A stretch of DNA of 64,000 bases. Origin: Saprospiraceae bacterium (lineage in GTDB: Bacteria; Bacteroidota; Bacteroidia; Chitinophagales; Saprospiraceae). Below the pieces are notes generated by a model. It was not told where the DNA came from and did not search any database. It saw only the letters and a program-made list of their open reading frames with translations. Both the position numbers and the translations under genes were made by a program. The stretch lies in the NCBI GenBank assembly GCA_016717105.1, contig JADKGF010000014.1, positions 17,501 through 81,500 of the forward strand. Direction: 5' to 3'. Shown here piece by piece: positions 17,001 through 26,713 of this stretch. The first letter of the stretch is position 1, and each line of letters begins with the position of its first letter.

Positions 17001-19495
17001 AAAATTTGGGTACTTCAACATCAAGCAACTATGTTATACCTTTAAATCCATGTGGATGGCGCACTATAAGTGTTATTTATTTTGATGGAACAAGATATTC
17101 GATATGTTGCTTGAGAATATATTTGTGTGCTCCTGATGATTGTTTTGGCAATGTGTACTATGGCGTATCAAATGAAAATGCACAATTCCAACTGAATGAG
17201 TCCGGCGTATCTAACATTTCATGGTATTTTGATGATGCGCCAAATAGTATATTAGGTTCAACTTCAGTTATTACAATTCCTTTCCCATCAAACTGTGTCC
17301 AAAAATGGATTTCTGTTAAGTTTAAAGATGCTTTGGGAAGATGGAAACTGTGTTGTCGTTTGATTTGGTTCTGTAATCCATTCAATTGTAATCAAATCAA
17401 CATGGCTTTTGACGAAAACAATGGATATAGATTTGAAATTGATCAATCATACACAGATATGTCCTGGACTATTGATGAAACAGGACAATCTCTAGGTTCA
17501 AACATTCAAAGCAATTATCTCCCACTACCACCAGGAAATTGTAGTTTAAGAACAGCAACTATAAGATATAAAGATGCTTTAGGAAGATGGTGGATTTGTT
17601 GTTACAGGTTTTGGTGGTGCGATCCAACTAATTGTGGTGATAAGATCTTTATAAATCCAAACGGTACAAACTTCACGCTTAATACAGACAATTCGGCTCA
17701 AAATATTACCTGGTATCTAAATAATGTTGTAATTGGTTCAGGCAATAACTTGACAACAACATTACCTAATTCGGGTACAAATAAAATATACATAAGATAT
17801 TTTGACTCACTAACCAAATGTTGGTATTGGTGGTGTAAAACGCATAGTTCAAATAATTCAAATTTGTCTTTTGACATCGATGACAATGTGTGCAGTTCGG
17901 TCGGGCAAATTGTGACAATACCGATAAGAGTTAAGAATTTTACAAATGTAACATCATTTCAGTTTACCTTAAATGTAGCTGACAATACAAAAGGTGAAAT
18001 AATAACCCTTGATAAAGGAAATATTATTGGTGACTTAAATTACGGTCTGTTATCTCCTACTATTGCCACTGTAGTTTGGGACCACACATCTTCCGTAAAT
18101 CTAACTGATAATACTGCGGTGATAAACCTGAATTTGCGAATAAAAGCACCATTTACAGGTAGTTCAGATATCAATATTGTGGGAACACCTACAAATATTT
18201 CTGCTGAGCAAAATAACCAAACAGTCATTCCTATCGTATCTAAAGGCAGTTTTTGTGCGTCTGTAAATTCTTATAAAATTTGTGGTAAAATCACCCGAGA
18301 AGATAATGTGGCTGTGCCAAATGTAGAAGTAACAATCTCTGGTGGTAAAAACGCTGTCACCAATACCAATGCGATCGGTAATTACTGCTTCGAAAATTTA
18401 AATGGTGGACTGAATTATACAATAACGCCAAGTAAAAATACCGATTATAAATTTGGTGTAAATTCTGGCGATGTATCAGCTATTAGGAGGCATATCCTTG
18501 GATTAGAAAAATTTAATAGCCCATATAAAATTATTGCCGCTGATCCCACTAGGAACTATAAAGTGAATACTGGTGATGTTACAGAAATAAGACAACTCAT
18601 CCTTGGTATAATTCCAAAATTCTCTAATAGTATGTCATGGACTTTTGTTCCAAAATCTCATGTATTTAATGATCCAGCAGAACCATTTACTGCAACCATA
18701 CCAAATACAATTACGATCAATAATCTGAATGATAATCACATTGACAAAAACTTTATTGGTATCAAAGTGGGTGATGTAAATCTTGACAAATTGCCTACTG
18801 GCTTACAAGAAAATGTCAAAAACAGAAGTATGGCCAACATTAATTTAATCGTGGGATCGGCCAATGTATCAAAAAATCAAAATTTCGATATTAACATTTC
18901 TGTAAGGCAATTTATTGATATCACCTCAGGACAATTTTCAGTCAATTGGGCTACCAATTTGTTTGACTTTGTGTCATTAAAAAACATGAATAGTACGCTT
19001 GGAATTAACAATGATAATTTTAATGCTACCATTACATCTTCAGGTAAACTTGGATTTCTTTGGGATTCACCTACTCCAGTTACATTGCCTGATGATGCTA
19101 TTCTGTTCACCATTGGCTTTAAATCTAAGTCAAATGGAACAGCAACCATAAATATAACAGATGATCCTGTTGATAAATATTTTGAGGATAAAAACAAACA
19201 GGAAGTAAATATTATAGTTACAAATGGGACAATCACTGTACCCACATATGATGATGTAATTGATTCGCGGGTTAGATTCTTCCCAAATCCTACATCAGGA
19301 ATCATTACCATCGAGTCTGATCTTAGAGAAATTCACAATCTTGAAATTCGCAGTATCGATGGCAAATTGATGTATTTCATTCCTAACTTAACCACTGAGA
19401 CGATTGATTTGTCTCATCTCAACCCTGGAAGTTATCTTCTAAAAGGGATAGTGGATGATAAGACTTTTTCTAAAAAAATAGTCTTAATTCAATAG
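14064..19495 (+). CDS. Giant modular T9SS-secreted protein, frame broken once
   Basis: Two frames (14064-16139 and onward to 19495) join if one T is added to the T4 run at 16130-16133, restoring a PKD domain ('SFYLNSNTSTGVTNRLWDFG'). About 1,810 residues. In order: signal peptide (ends 'LFANC'); two Cys-rich pre-peptidase-type modules; a ConA/laminin-G-like lectin fold (~335-520, 'LEWWIYVP'); a Kazal-like segment ('NPVCYNSITFKNECYALF'); PKD domains (two with 'WDFGD'); four ~81-residue repeats with 'CC' and Trp; a cohesin-like domain; a carboxypeptidase-regulatory-like fold leading to two dockerin-like repeats ('VNSGDVSAIRRHILG', 'VNTGDVTEIRQLILG'); a second cohesin-like domain; and a T9SS type A sorting domain ('FFPNPTSGIITIES'). 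It is probably a cell-surface adhesin or scaffold. A strong terminator follows. Confidence 0.75.
16901..17850 (+). repeat. Four tandem ~81-residue Cys/Trp repeats inside the giant protein
   Basis: Units begin near 16901, 17145, 17389 and 17636, about 245 bases each. Each has a Trp-containing centre ('INWTLDESGQNLG', 'ISWYFDD', 'MSWTIDETGQSLG', 'ITWYLNN') and a C-terminal strand; units 1 to 3 end in double Cys and a C-x-P/D-x-x-C turn ('RWKLCCRLIWFCNPFNC', 'RWWICCYRFWWCDPTNC'). Unit 4 is degenerate and lacks the CC pair. I do not recognise the repeat as a named domain. Confidence 0.7.
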
Positions 19496-19516
19496 GCATA
19501 ACTTTCATCATATTAC

Positions 19517-19554
19517 AAAGGAGCGCACAGCATTAGCCATGCGCTCCTTTTTTT
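19517..19554 (+). terminator. Strong intrinsic terminator after the giant gene
   Basis: A perfect 11-bp stem, AAAGGAGCGCA (19517-19527) with TGCGCTCCTTT (19540-19550), a 12-base loop and an unbroken T run to 19554, 22 bases past the stop codon at 19495. The A run before the stem also lets it work for the PspC gene converging from the right, although that gene's stop is 40 bases away. Confidence 0.85.
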
Positions 19555-19593
19555 AACCAACTATTTTATAATAAACTGGTACTTTATATTATT

Positions 19594-21780
19594 TTATAAT
19601 TTTACTTTTTGTGGATTACCGAAGAGTTTTACATTGATCACTTCTGGATCTGAAGTAGAAAACTTATCTGTAACATGAAGCGAAGAACCAAATTCACTAT
19701 TGCCATTCCACACAGCATTTTTGACTAGAAATTTGTCCGCTACCAATCTTGCATCGTTTTCGCAGTGGATATCTAGATTATTGCCCGATCCAGTCAATTT
19801 AAATGTCTGTTCGCCTTCTAGCGATATATCCAAATTTTTGATATTGCCCATAAATTCTATATCTGTTTCTCCCGCTCCGTCATATTCTCCTAGGCTTATC
19901 ACTTTAAGGTTATCTTGATCAAAACCATCTATTTTTGCGGACTTTATACCATCAAAATGGATCATTTCCAAAACAGGTGTCTTAATATTGATCTTGATAC
20001 CAGATAAATCATCATTGCCATTTGAACCGATGTGAAGTGTTCCTGTGAGATTTTTTGAGTTTAGTCTTTCGATAATGTCTCTATTTCCCTCTATGGAAAC
20101 TGAAGATTGGTCAGCCTTGGTAATTGAAATCTCGAAACCATCTTCTATGATGATCTTTGAAAAATTATTGTCAGCTACATTTTTAACAAAGTGATGCTTG
20201 TCATTCCAGGCATTCGATTGCAAGCCATTTGCAGCCATAGTCCATGGTAGATCTGCTGCACTATCATAGATTTGGTCCCATGACAATACTGATGAAGATC
20301 TCAGTCTTTCCTTGGAGTTTTCGTCAAATGACACAGATTTACCCTCTGGAATGTAAATGACGTAATCAATTTGCTGATTTCTGTACTTTTCAGATTTGGG
20401 AAAAGTAAGGTATTTGGAAATCTGGATTTCATTGCCATTAACACTAATATCATTAGATGCTAAAAGGGCATTTTTTTGTGCAAGTTGAGAACTTTGACCT
20501 TTTGCTGATATTATTTTTTCGATATGGACTTTGTTGTCTTTTGATTTCTCAATGGAAAAATTCACATCTCTAAATGCCCAGTGATTGTCCTTCTCTGTGA
20601 TAAAATCGCCGAAACTGATACCGAAAGAGTGGTCCATATTTTCTTCAGGCATCTTGATTTTTATTTCAGGTGAAGTTATATCATAATCCATCAAATTTTT
20701 GGTTTCGTAATGCGAAGAATACTCCTTTATAGTGGACATAGCAGCAAAACTTGACACAAATAATGACAAAAACCAAACTGTCCAAAATCCAGTTTTCACA
20801 TGTCTATGGACTTTATACCTGAAGGCAAGACGTGCGATGTATAACATCAATCCCAGAATGGGTAGGCCAATGGTAAAATAAATGGATCCAATGCCTAATA
20901 CACTCAAAAAAGATGATGACGGACCCATGGCATACATAATAGGTGACGCCATAGACAAGCCGATAAATGATGCCGCCCAAGTAACTCCAAGCATCGAAAG
21001 TATTACAATCGCCGCAAATATTACTAATGGCTTCAATATCTTACTTAATCCCAAGACCAATCCACTTATCACACTTCCAAACATGTTGACTCCCGAAGCG
21101 ATAAAGGACTTTGCTTCAAAACCGTTTTTCAACGACTCACTTTTTTTTTTACCGCCTATATCTTTCCTCCACTCATTAATTTTATCACCCAATTCTGTCA
21201 ATTCCTCTTCTACAAGCTTTGCAATATTTTCTATAGTGGCTGGCTCGCCTCGCATAGCCAGCTTATCGCTGGAACTACTAGCTACCGGCACCAAGGCCCA
21301 AAGCACAAAATAGGTAATCACACCTGCACCCGTAAACAACAATATTGCAAATATCAATCTGACCCAAAGTGGATCTTCTATTCCGAAATAAGCTGCAATA
21401 CCTGAACATACACCAGCTATTGTTTTATCATCTGGATCTCTAAACAATCGCTTGCCTGTACCTATTCCATTAGTTGACTTTTTATTTTTGCTATTGAATT
21501 GATATGGTTCATCTATAGGATCAGCACCAAAATCTTCAGGCTTGCCCATGATCATGATGACCTCATCGATCTCCTTCATGCTTATGATAGAGCGACCGTT
21601 TAGGTGTTCTTGAAAAAGTTCTGCCATTCTGACTTCAATATCATAAATGATTTCATCACAACCATCAGATGCAGAAAAATGCCTACGAATGGTATTTAAG
21701 TAATTTTGAATATACTCATAAGCATCTTCATCTATTGCAAAGGGATATCCTCCCAAATTTATATTAAAGGTCTTATTCAT
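19594..21780 (-). CDS. PspC-domain membrane protein with C-terminal adhesin-like beta region
   Basis: 728 residues. The N-terminal ~90 residues ('YPFAIDEDAYEYIQNYLNTI') form a cytoplasmic helical part that is common to this Bacteroidota family. A PspC domain follows (~108-165, 'LFRDPDDKTIAGVCSGIAAY' and 'WVRLIFAILLFTGAG'). Several membrane helices (~230-345) come next, then a long soluble region ending in a beta-helix-like part of the DUF2807/4097 kind ('GNIKNLDISLEGEQTFKLTG'). PspC proteins take part in envelope-stress sensing. It overlaps the upstream PadR gene by 4 bases (ATGA), so the regulator and membrane protein are coupled. The exact role is not known. Confidence 0.88.
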   Translation of the reverse strand: MNKTFNINLGGYPFAIDEDAYEYIQNYLNTIRRHFSASDGCDEIIYDIEVRMAELFQEHLNGRSIISMKEIDEVIMIMGKPEDFGADPIDEPYQFNSKNKKSTNGIGTGKRLFRDPDDKTIAGVCSGIAAYFGIEDPLWVRLIFAILLFTGAGVITYFVLWALVPVASSSSDKLAMRGEPATIENIAKLVEEELTELGDKINEWRKDIGGKKKSESLKNGFEAKSFIASGVNMFGSVISGLVLGLSKILKPLVIFAAIVILSMLGVTWAASFIGLSMASPIMYAMGPSSSFLSVLGIGSIYFTIGLPILGLMLYIARLAFRYKVHRHVKTGFWTVWFLSLFVSSFAAMSTIKEYSSHYETKNLMDYDITSPEIKIKMPEENMDHSFGISFGDFITEKDNHWAFRDVNFSIEKSKDNKVHIEKIISAKGQSSQLAQKNALLASNDISVNGNEIQISKYLTFPKSEKYRNQQIDYVIYIPEGKSVSFDENSKERLRSSSVLSWDQIYDSAADLPWTMAANGLQSNAWNDKHHFVKNVADNNFSKIIIEDGFEISITKADQSSVSIEGNRDIIERLNSKNLTGTLHIGSNGNDDLSGIKINIKTPVLEMIHFDGIKSAKIDGFDQDNLKVISLGEYDGAGETDIEFMGNIKNLDISLEGEQTFKLTGSGNNLDIHCENDARLVADKFLVKNAVWNGNSEFGSSLHVTDKFSTSDPEVINVKLFGNPQKVKL

Positions 21781-22127
21781 TTTTTATTGGATTTTGAATT
21801 GTTTTGTGATTTAAGGACTGCATGATTGAGTTCGTCCCAGGTATCTCTGAGACCAGACAAAAATTCTCCGCCCTGAGCGGTGATCTGATAATACTTGCGT
21901 GGTGGACCCGATTTGGATTCCTTCCAGGTGTATCCCAGCAACTCAGCATCTTTGAGTCTGTTGAGCAAAGGATACAATGTGCCCTCTACCACTATGAGTT
22001 TTGACTCCTTGAGCTTATTGATGATATCTGTAGGATATGCCTCTTCTTGCTCGATGATAGACAAAACACATAGCTCTAATACACCTTTGCGCATTTGGGC
22101 TTTTGTATTTTCTATTTTAAATTCCAT
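21777..22127 (-). CDS. PadR-family transcriptional regulator
   Basis: 116 residues with the PadR winged helix: 'MRKGVLELCVLSII', 'YPTDIINKLKESKLIVVEGT', then the wing 'LYPLLNRLKDAELLGYTW' and 'GPPRKYYQITAQGGEFL'. PadR proteins repress small stress or efflux operons and usually themselves. Its stop overlaps the start of the PspC protein, a pairing common in Bacteroidota. Direct and inverted ATAGTACC repeats overlap its promoter (22162-22222), supporting autoregulation. Confidence 0.93.
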   Translation of the reverse strand: MEFKIENTKAQMRKGVLELCVLSIIEQEEAYPTDIINKLKESKLIVVEGTLYPLLNRLKDAELLGYTWKESKSGPPRKYYQITAQGGEFLSGLRDTWDELNHAVLKSQNNSKSNKK

Positions 22128-22161
22128 CTTATATATTATTTATGATGAATGATTGACGCTG

Positions 22162-22222
22162 CAAAGATATGACAAAAAATAGTACCATGCAATACATAGT
22201 ACCATCTTTAGACAGGTACTAT
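22162..22222 (-). promoter_or_regulatory. padR/pspC promoter with likely PadR operator
   Basis: On the minus strand, TATCTTTG (22162-22169) is an exact TAnnTTTG -7 box and TTG (22190-22192) lies 20 bases upstream. ATAGTACC occurs as ATAGTACCAT at 22179-22188 and 22196-22205 and inverted (GGTACTAT) at 22215-22222, evenly spaced about 17-19 bases apart. The repeats straddle the -33 element, as expected for a repressor site. Confidence 0.6.
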
Positions 22223-22334
22223 ATACAAACGTAACGATTTTACCGACTAAATTGATAAAATATATGGTGAATATGCCTCCGATGCTAACATTTTCGGATT
22301 TTCTTCGTTAAAGAGGTAAACATATCATCTCATA

Positions 22335-22805
22335 ATGAAAATATTAATGGTCTGTCTGGGCAATATCTGCCGATCTCCCATGGCTCAGGGTATCCTCGAA
22401 GACAAAATAAAAAAATACAAACTCAAAAATTGGGAAGTAGATTCCGCAGGTACGTCAGGATGGCATGATGGCGAAGCCCCAGACAATCGGGCTATCAAAG
22501 CAGCTAAGGGCCATGGCATAGATATCTCACAGCAGGTCTCAAGGAAATTGTCAAAAAAAGACTTTGATTATTATGACCTGATTTTGGCGATGGATTCATC
22601 CAATTATACAGAAATCAAGCGTCTTTGCCCTTCGAACGAATCTTGCGACAAGGTCCATCTCATGCTAAATTATCTACATCCAAACAGCAATATGGCCGTA
22701 CCCGATCCATATTATGATGGCAAATTTGATGAAGTTTTCAAATTGCTAGACAATGGTATCGAATCTTTTATAAAGCAGACATTACAAAAAAGTCAGTCTA
22801 ACTGA
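22335..22805 (+). CDS. Low-molecular-weight protein tyrosine phosphatase
   Basis: 156 residues, a single cytoplasmic domain. The catalytic P-loop C-x5-R-S is at residues ~7-14 ('VCLGNICRSPMAQGI') and the general-acid loop near the end is 'VPDPYYDGKFDEVF'. These enzymes dephosphorylate tyrosine residues, and bacterial members often act on exopolysaccharide-linked kinases, though no kinase is nearby. The gene converges on the SNF2 helicase and their 3' ends overlap by 8 bases. Confidence 0.94.
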   Translation: MKILMVCLGNICRSPMAQGILEDKIKKYKLKNWEVDSAGTSGWHDGEAPDNRAIKAAKGHGIDISQQVSRKLSKKDFDYYDLILAMDSSNYTEIKRLCPSNESCDKVHLMLNYLHPNSNMAVPDPYYDGKFDEVFKLLDNGIESFIKQTLQKSQSN

Positions 22806-25800
22806 AGAGGAAGCTGATATCATCTTTGCTCAGGCTTTTGAAAAATGCAGTATCTTCTTGTACGATTTCTTTGGAAATAGAAAGTTTTTTCTCCTGAAGT
22901 GTGATGATTTTTTCTTCTACACTGTCTTTACAGATCATTTTATAGGCAAAGATTTTATTTTTCTGCCCTATACGATGTGTACGGTCAATAGCTTGTTGCT
23001 CAACCGCTGGATTCCACCATGGATCTACAATATAAACATAGTCAGCCTCCGTCAGATTTAATCCTACACCACCAGCTTTCAATGAAATAAGAAAAACATT
23101 GATATCTGCATCAGACTGAAAAATATCCACCTGCTCACGGCGTTGGGTAGCTGGTGTACTTCCATCAAGATAACAGTATTTGATCTTGTTTTCATTCATT
23201 TCTTCTCGGATGAGTGCAAGCATCTCTGTAAACTGAGAGAAAACCAACATCTTGTGATTCCCCATATTTTCTTGAATCTCTCTTACAAGCTCCTTGATTT
23301 TCACACCTTTAAATGGTTTGGTATCTTTGTCCTTTACCAATCGTGGATCATCGCATATTTGTCTCAAACGCAACAATCCTTCAAGGATATAGACACCGGA
23401 TTTTGCAATACCATCTGTCTCTATCTTTTGCATGAGCGCATGTCGGTAGTAATCTTTGTATTCGTCGTACAGTGTCTTCTGATTTTTATCCATCTGGCAC
23501 CACAAGATCGTTTCGGTCTTTTCAGGAAGATCAGTAGCAACTTCGGCCTTGGTACGTCGCAACATGAATGGTTTGATAAGCTTTCGCAACATCATTCCAG
23601 CATCTTTATCCCCGTTTTTATCTATAGGATTTGCAAACTCTTGCCTAAAAAATTCTTTACCACCAAGCAAACCAGGATTCAAGAAATTGAATTGGGCAAA
23701 AATGTCAAAAGTATTGTTCTGTAAAGGCGTACCACTGAGGATAAACTTATTGCGTGCCTGTAATAATTGTACCGCTTTTGTAGAGATGGCATCAGGATTT
23801 TTGATAGCCTGACTTTCGTCCAAGATCACATATTCCCATTGAAACTTTACCAAAGTCTCTATATCATTTCTTACAATACCATAAGAAGAGATGATGATAT
23901 CATAATCATTAAAATGCTCATCACTAAATGTCCTGCCTAAGCCATAAAAAATGTGATATTTCAATTCAGGTGCAAACTTCTTCAATTCACTTTCCCAGTT
24001 GTATATCAGCGAAGTAGGACAAATGATAAGGCTGGTAGGACCATTGTATTTATCTTTGATATACGATAGAAAGGTTATGGTCTGCAACGTTTTTCCCAAT
24101 CCCATATCATCAGCCAAACAGCCGCCCCAAGATATTTCGTCGAGGACTTGCATCCACTGATAACCAGTCTCTTGATATGGTCTAAGCTGCGCATTGATAT
24201 TGGCAGGTATTGGCTGTGTTTTTACATCTTCTATATATAATAACTTACGTTTCTTTTCTTCGATTTCAGCGAGGATGTCTGCATCGTCTATCTGGTCAAA
24301 AAGCATTTCTACTATATTGAATTGCTTTTTACTAACCTTAAGTCCATCCTTTTCGTCAATACCAAATTTGAATAGATTGCTATATTTTTTTATCCACTCT
24401 TCAGGCAACATACCGAAAGATCCATCACCCAAAACGACAAAGCTCTGGCCATTCATGATAGCTTTGCGAATGTCTTTAAATCCCATCACCTGATCGCCCC
24501 ATGAAGCTGACACCTTGATATCAAACCAATCAATGCCACTGCTAACCTTCATGTCCCATTTGGGTGTAGAGCCGTTATATTTAAATTTCTTCAGCTCATT
24601 AAACCCAATCATTTTTATGCCATCAGCCATCAATTGCTTAGAAAAATCTATAAACCAATGGTGCCGCATCACTTCATCGAATGGTAACGAAAAATATGCT
24701 TGATGCAATTGTAATCGAAACTGTGGATGTGTAGATCGGATATATTCCACAAAATCATCTTCTTCGGCCTTATTTCTTACTAGTAGTCTTTGCTCACCTT
24801 CTTCATTGAGATAGACATCTTTTGGATCATTCATCTCTATTTCGTGGTCATCATATCCAAATTTAGGTGCTATCATCAAAAACTTGTCTTGGAACTCTTT
24901 GAGATAAATCAATGGTACCATAGGCAACTCCTTAACCTTTAGTGCCAACTGATCGGGTATTTCTATACCATGATGGAGATAAAGTGGATGCAGGACTTCC
25001 TTCATCACAGTGTCAGCATACTTCACTGAAAATAACAAAACACCTTTGGGTACAGATGTCAAGAAATGGACAAGCTCATTGTTATTATTGAGAAATAGCT
25101 GATTTTTGTAATGGATTATTTTACCTCGATAGATGTCCAATTCTTCATCTTCTCCAATGACTATTTCTCCATCGGCATCTGTAAATGATATTTTTATATA
25201 AATAAACTTCTCATTTTGGCCTACATTGATCTTAGGATAAACGGGATCAGAAACCAGTTTTAGCGGCTCTAAGTTTGATTTTGCAAAATTATCACCTTCC
25301 GGAAGAAATTTTACATCTTCCCAAGTAGCCAATTCCTTCCAATGTTCTTCGAGTTTGTTGACAAAATATTTTAAATATAATTTTCTAGTTACGTCAAAAT
25401 GTTGGGTAGTAAAAAGATTGTACGTTTGAGTATAATAACCTGCACCTATAAAATCTTTAAATACCAAAAAACTAAAATCCATGAGCACACGCAGTTGGTC
25501 ATCCTCCATCACTGCCAAAATACTTTCGTTTTCTTCCTTTCCGATTAGGACTCTCGTATATTTATCTTCTCCCTTTTTACCTGGCTCTATTTTGAAAGCC
25601 TCGATTTTCAGTGGATTATTAGCATTATTAGCATGAGTTAGTTGGAAGAATATGCCGACTCTGTGTGATTCTATTTTCCGTCGGAATATTTTTTTTGACA
25701 CTTTATCTTTTGTGATAGCATCATTAATTCCTACAAGCCGAGAAAGACTTACAAATTTAGGAGGTATAAAATTGATCGAAAGGCGTCCTAAATAATCTGT

Positions 25801-26679
25801 CGAAAATTTGAAATCGCGGGCTTCAGTATCTTGTAAAGTAAGGCCAAATTCTTCAAGCAATCTGTTTTTTTCTCTATCTTGATTGATAAATGGCAAAAAC
25901 TGCGAATAACTTCCTACATCCGCCAAGTAAAAAATACAATCCAATGCATGCGTGCAAATATTATCTTCTTCGGTCTCTCCACACGAGCATTTGATCTCAA
26001 TATCATCCTGTTCATTGACCTTAAATTGGATATTTTCATGGACTCTCGATGTTTTATACGCCAACTTAAATCCATCTTTATATACCGTACTTTTTACAAA
26101 TGTTTTGCCTCTTCTTGTTGCGTATTTTAATGATGGCAATAAATTATACAGGCGAATAAGACTGAAATCTCTTGCATTCTTGATGATAAAGGGCAAGTTT
26201 GAATGATTGGGTTTTGCTTTTACCGGACTGGATTTGGTTGTTTTTTCTATGATTTCGTGGATCTGATCATTCAGCTTAGCCAGTAAGGCGCTCTTTTTTA
26301 ATTTGGCTTCGTCATAGTGTTTCTTCTTATTTTCCAGAACTTCGATTTGTATCTTTTTGTGATGAAGTTCTTCATTTATCTGCCTTTCCATCGACGTGAG
26401 TACTTGTGCGATGTGAATGCATCTGGATTTATTATTGAATTCCGAACAAGTGCACTGTGGCTGGATTTGATTATTAACCTTCTTGATCATCACAGAAAAT
26501 TGCTCTTCTTCTTCCGTAATCAAGTAGGTCAGATAGTTTCCTAATATGCGTCTCGGTTTTATGGTCGCAATTTCTACATCTTGATATGGAACTACAAAAG
26601 TATCAAAAAGCAATTTGACCTGCTCCATCTCAAAATGGTCGGAAATTATGATATTTTGATACTCGTTTCCACTCATCAA
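22798..26679 (-). CDS. SNF2-family DEAD/DEAH-type helicase with SWIM zinc fingers
   Basis: 1,293 residues. Two SWIM-type C-x-C...C-x-H clusters lie in the N-terminal part ('CTCSEFNNKSRCIHIAQVL' near 75-95 and 'CSCGETEEDNICTHALD' near 230-245). A long unassigned middle follows, then the SNF2 ATPase: Walker A 'ADDMGLGKT' (~855), Walker B variant 'LDESQ' (~952), 'LSGTPLQNN'. The helicase C domain has 'SLKAGGVGLNLTEADYV' and 'DRTHRIGQ'. Such bacterial SNF2 proteins remodel protein-DNA or transcription complexes. Length and order are normal for the Bacteroidota members. The next gene on this strand ends 34 bases upstream of its start. Confidence 0.93.
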   Translation of the reverse strand: MMSGNEYQNIIISDHFEMEQVKLLFDTFVVPYQDVEIATIKPRRILGNYLTYLITEEEEQFSVMIKKVNNQIQPQCTCSEFNNKSRCIHIAQVLTSMERQINEELHHKKIQIEVLENKKKHYDEAKLKKSALLAKLNDQIHEIIEKTTKSSPVKAKPNHSNLPFIIKNARDFSLIRLYNLLPSLKYATRRGKTFVKSTVYKDGFKLAYKTSRVHENIQFKVNEQDDIEIKCSCGETEEDNICTHALDCIFYLADVGSYSQFLPFINQDREKNRLLEEFGLTLQDTEARDFKFSTDYLGRLSINFIPPKFVSLSRLVGINDAITKDKVSKKIFRRKIESHRVGIFFQLTHANNANNPLKIEAFKIEPGKKGEDKYTRVLIGKEENESILAVMEDDQLRVLMDFSFLVFKDFIGAGYYTQTYNLFTTQHFDVTRKLYLKYFVNKLEEHWKELATWEDVKFLPEGDNFAKSNLEPLKLVSDPVYPKINVGQNEKFIYIKISFTDADGEIVIGEDEELDIYRGKIIHYKNQLFLNNNNELVHFLTSVPKGVLLFSVKYADTVMKEVLHPLYLHHGIEIPDQLALKVKELPMVPLIYLKEFQDKFLMIAPKFGYDDHEIEMNDPKDVYLNEEGEQRLLVRNKAEEDDFVEYIRSTHPQFRLQLHQAYFSLPFDEVMRHHWFIDFSKQLMADGIKMIGFNELKKFKYNGSTPKWDMKVSSGIDWFDIKVSASWGDQVMGFKDIRKAIMNGQSFVVLGDGSFGMLPEEWIKKYSNLFKFGIDEKDGLKVSKKQFNIVEMLFDQIDDADILAEIEEKKRKLLYIEDVKTQPIPANINAQLRPYQETGYQWMQVLDEISWGGCLADDMGLGKTLQTITFLSYIKDKYNGPTSLIICPTSLIYNWESELKKFAPELKYHIFYGLGRTFSDEHFNDYDIIISSYGIVRNDIETLVKFQWEYVILDESQAIKNPDAISTKAVQLLQARNKFILSGTPLQNNTFDIFAQFNFLNPGLLGGKEFFRQEFANPIDKNGDKDAGMMLRKLIKPFMLRRTKAEVATDLPEKTETILWCQMDKNQKTLYDEYKDYYRHALMQKIETDGIAKSGVYILEGLLRLRQICDDPRLVKDKDTKPFKGVKIKELVREIQENMGNHKMLVFSQFTEMLALIREEMNENKIKYCYLDGSTPATQRREQVDIFQSDADINVFLISLKAGGVGLNLTEADYVYIVDPWWNPAVEQQAIDRTHRIGQKNKIFAYKMICKDSVEEKIITLQEKKLSISKEIVQEDTAFFKSLSKDDISFLFS

Positions 26680-26713
26680 CCGTTGAATTATCTCAAAACC
26701 GCAAAACTGACAA

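Noticed and set aside
22858..26544. Many open frames on the plus strand across 22.9-26.5 kb
   Set aside because: They are antisense to the SNF2 helicase gene, have no family features and follow from its codon use.
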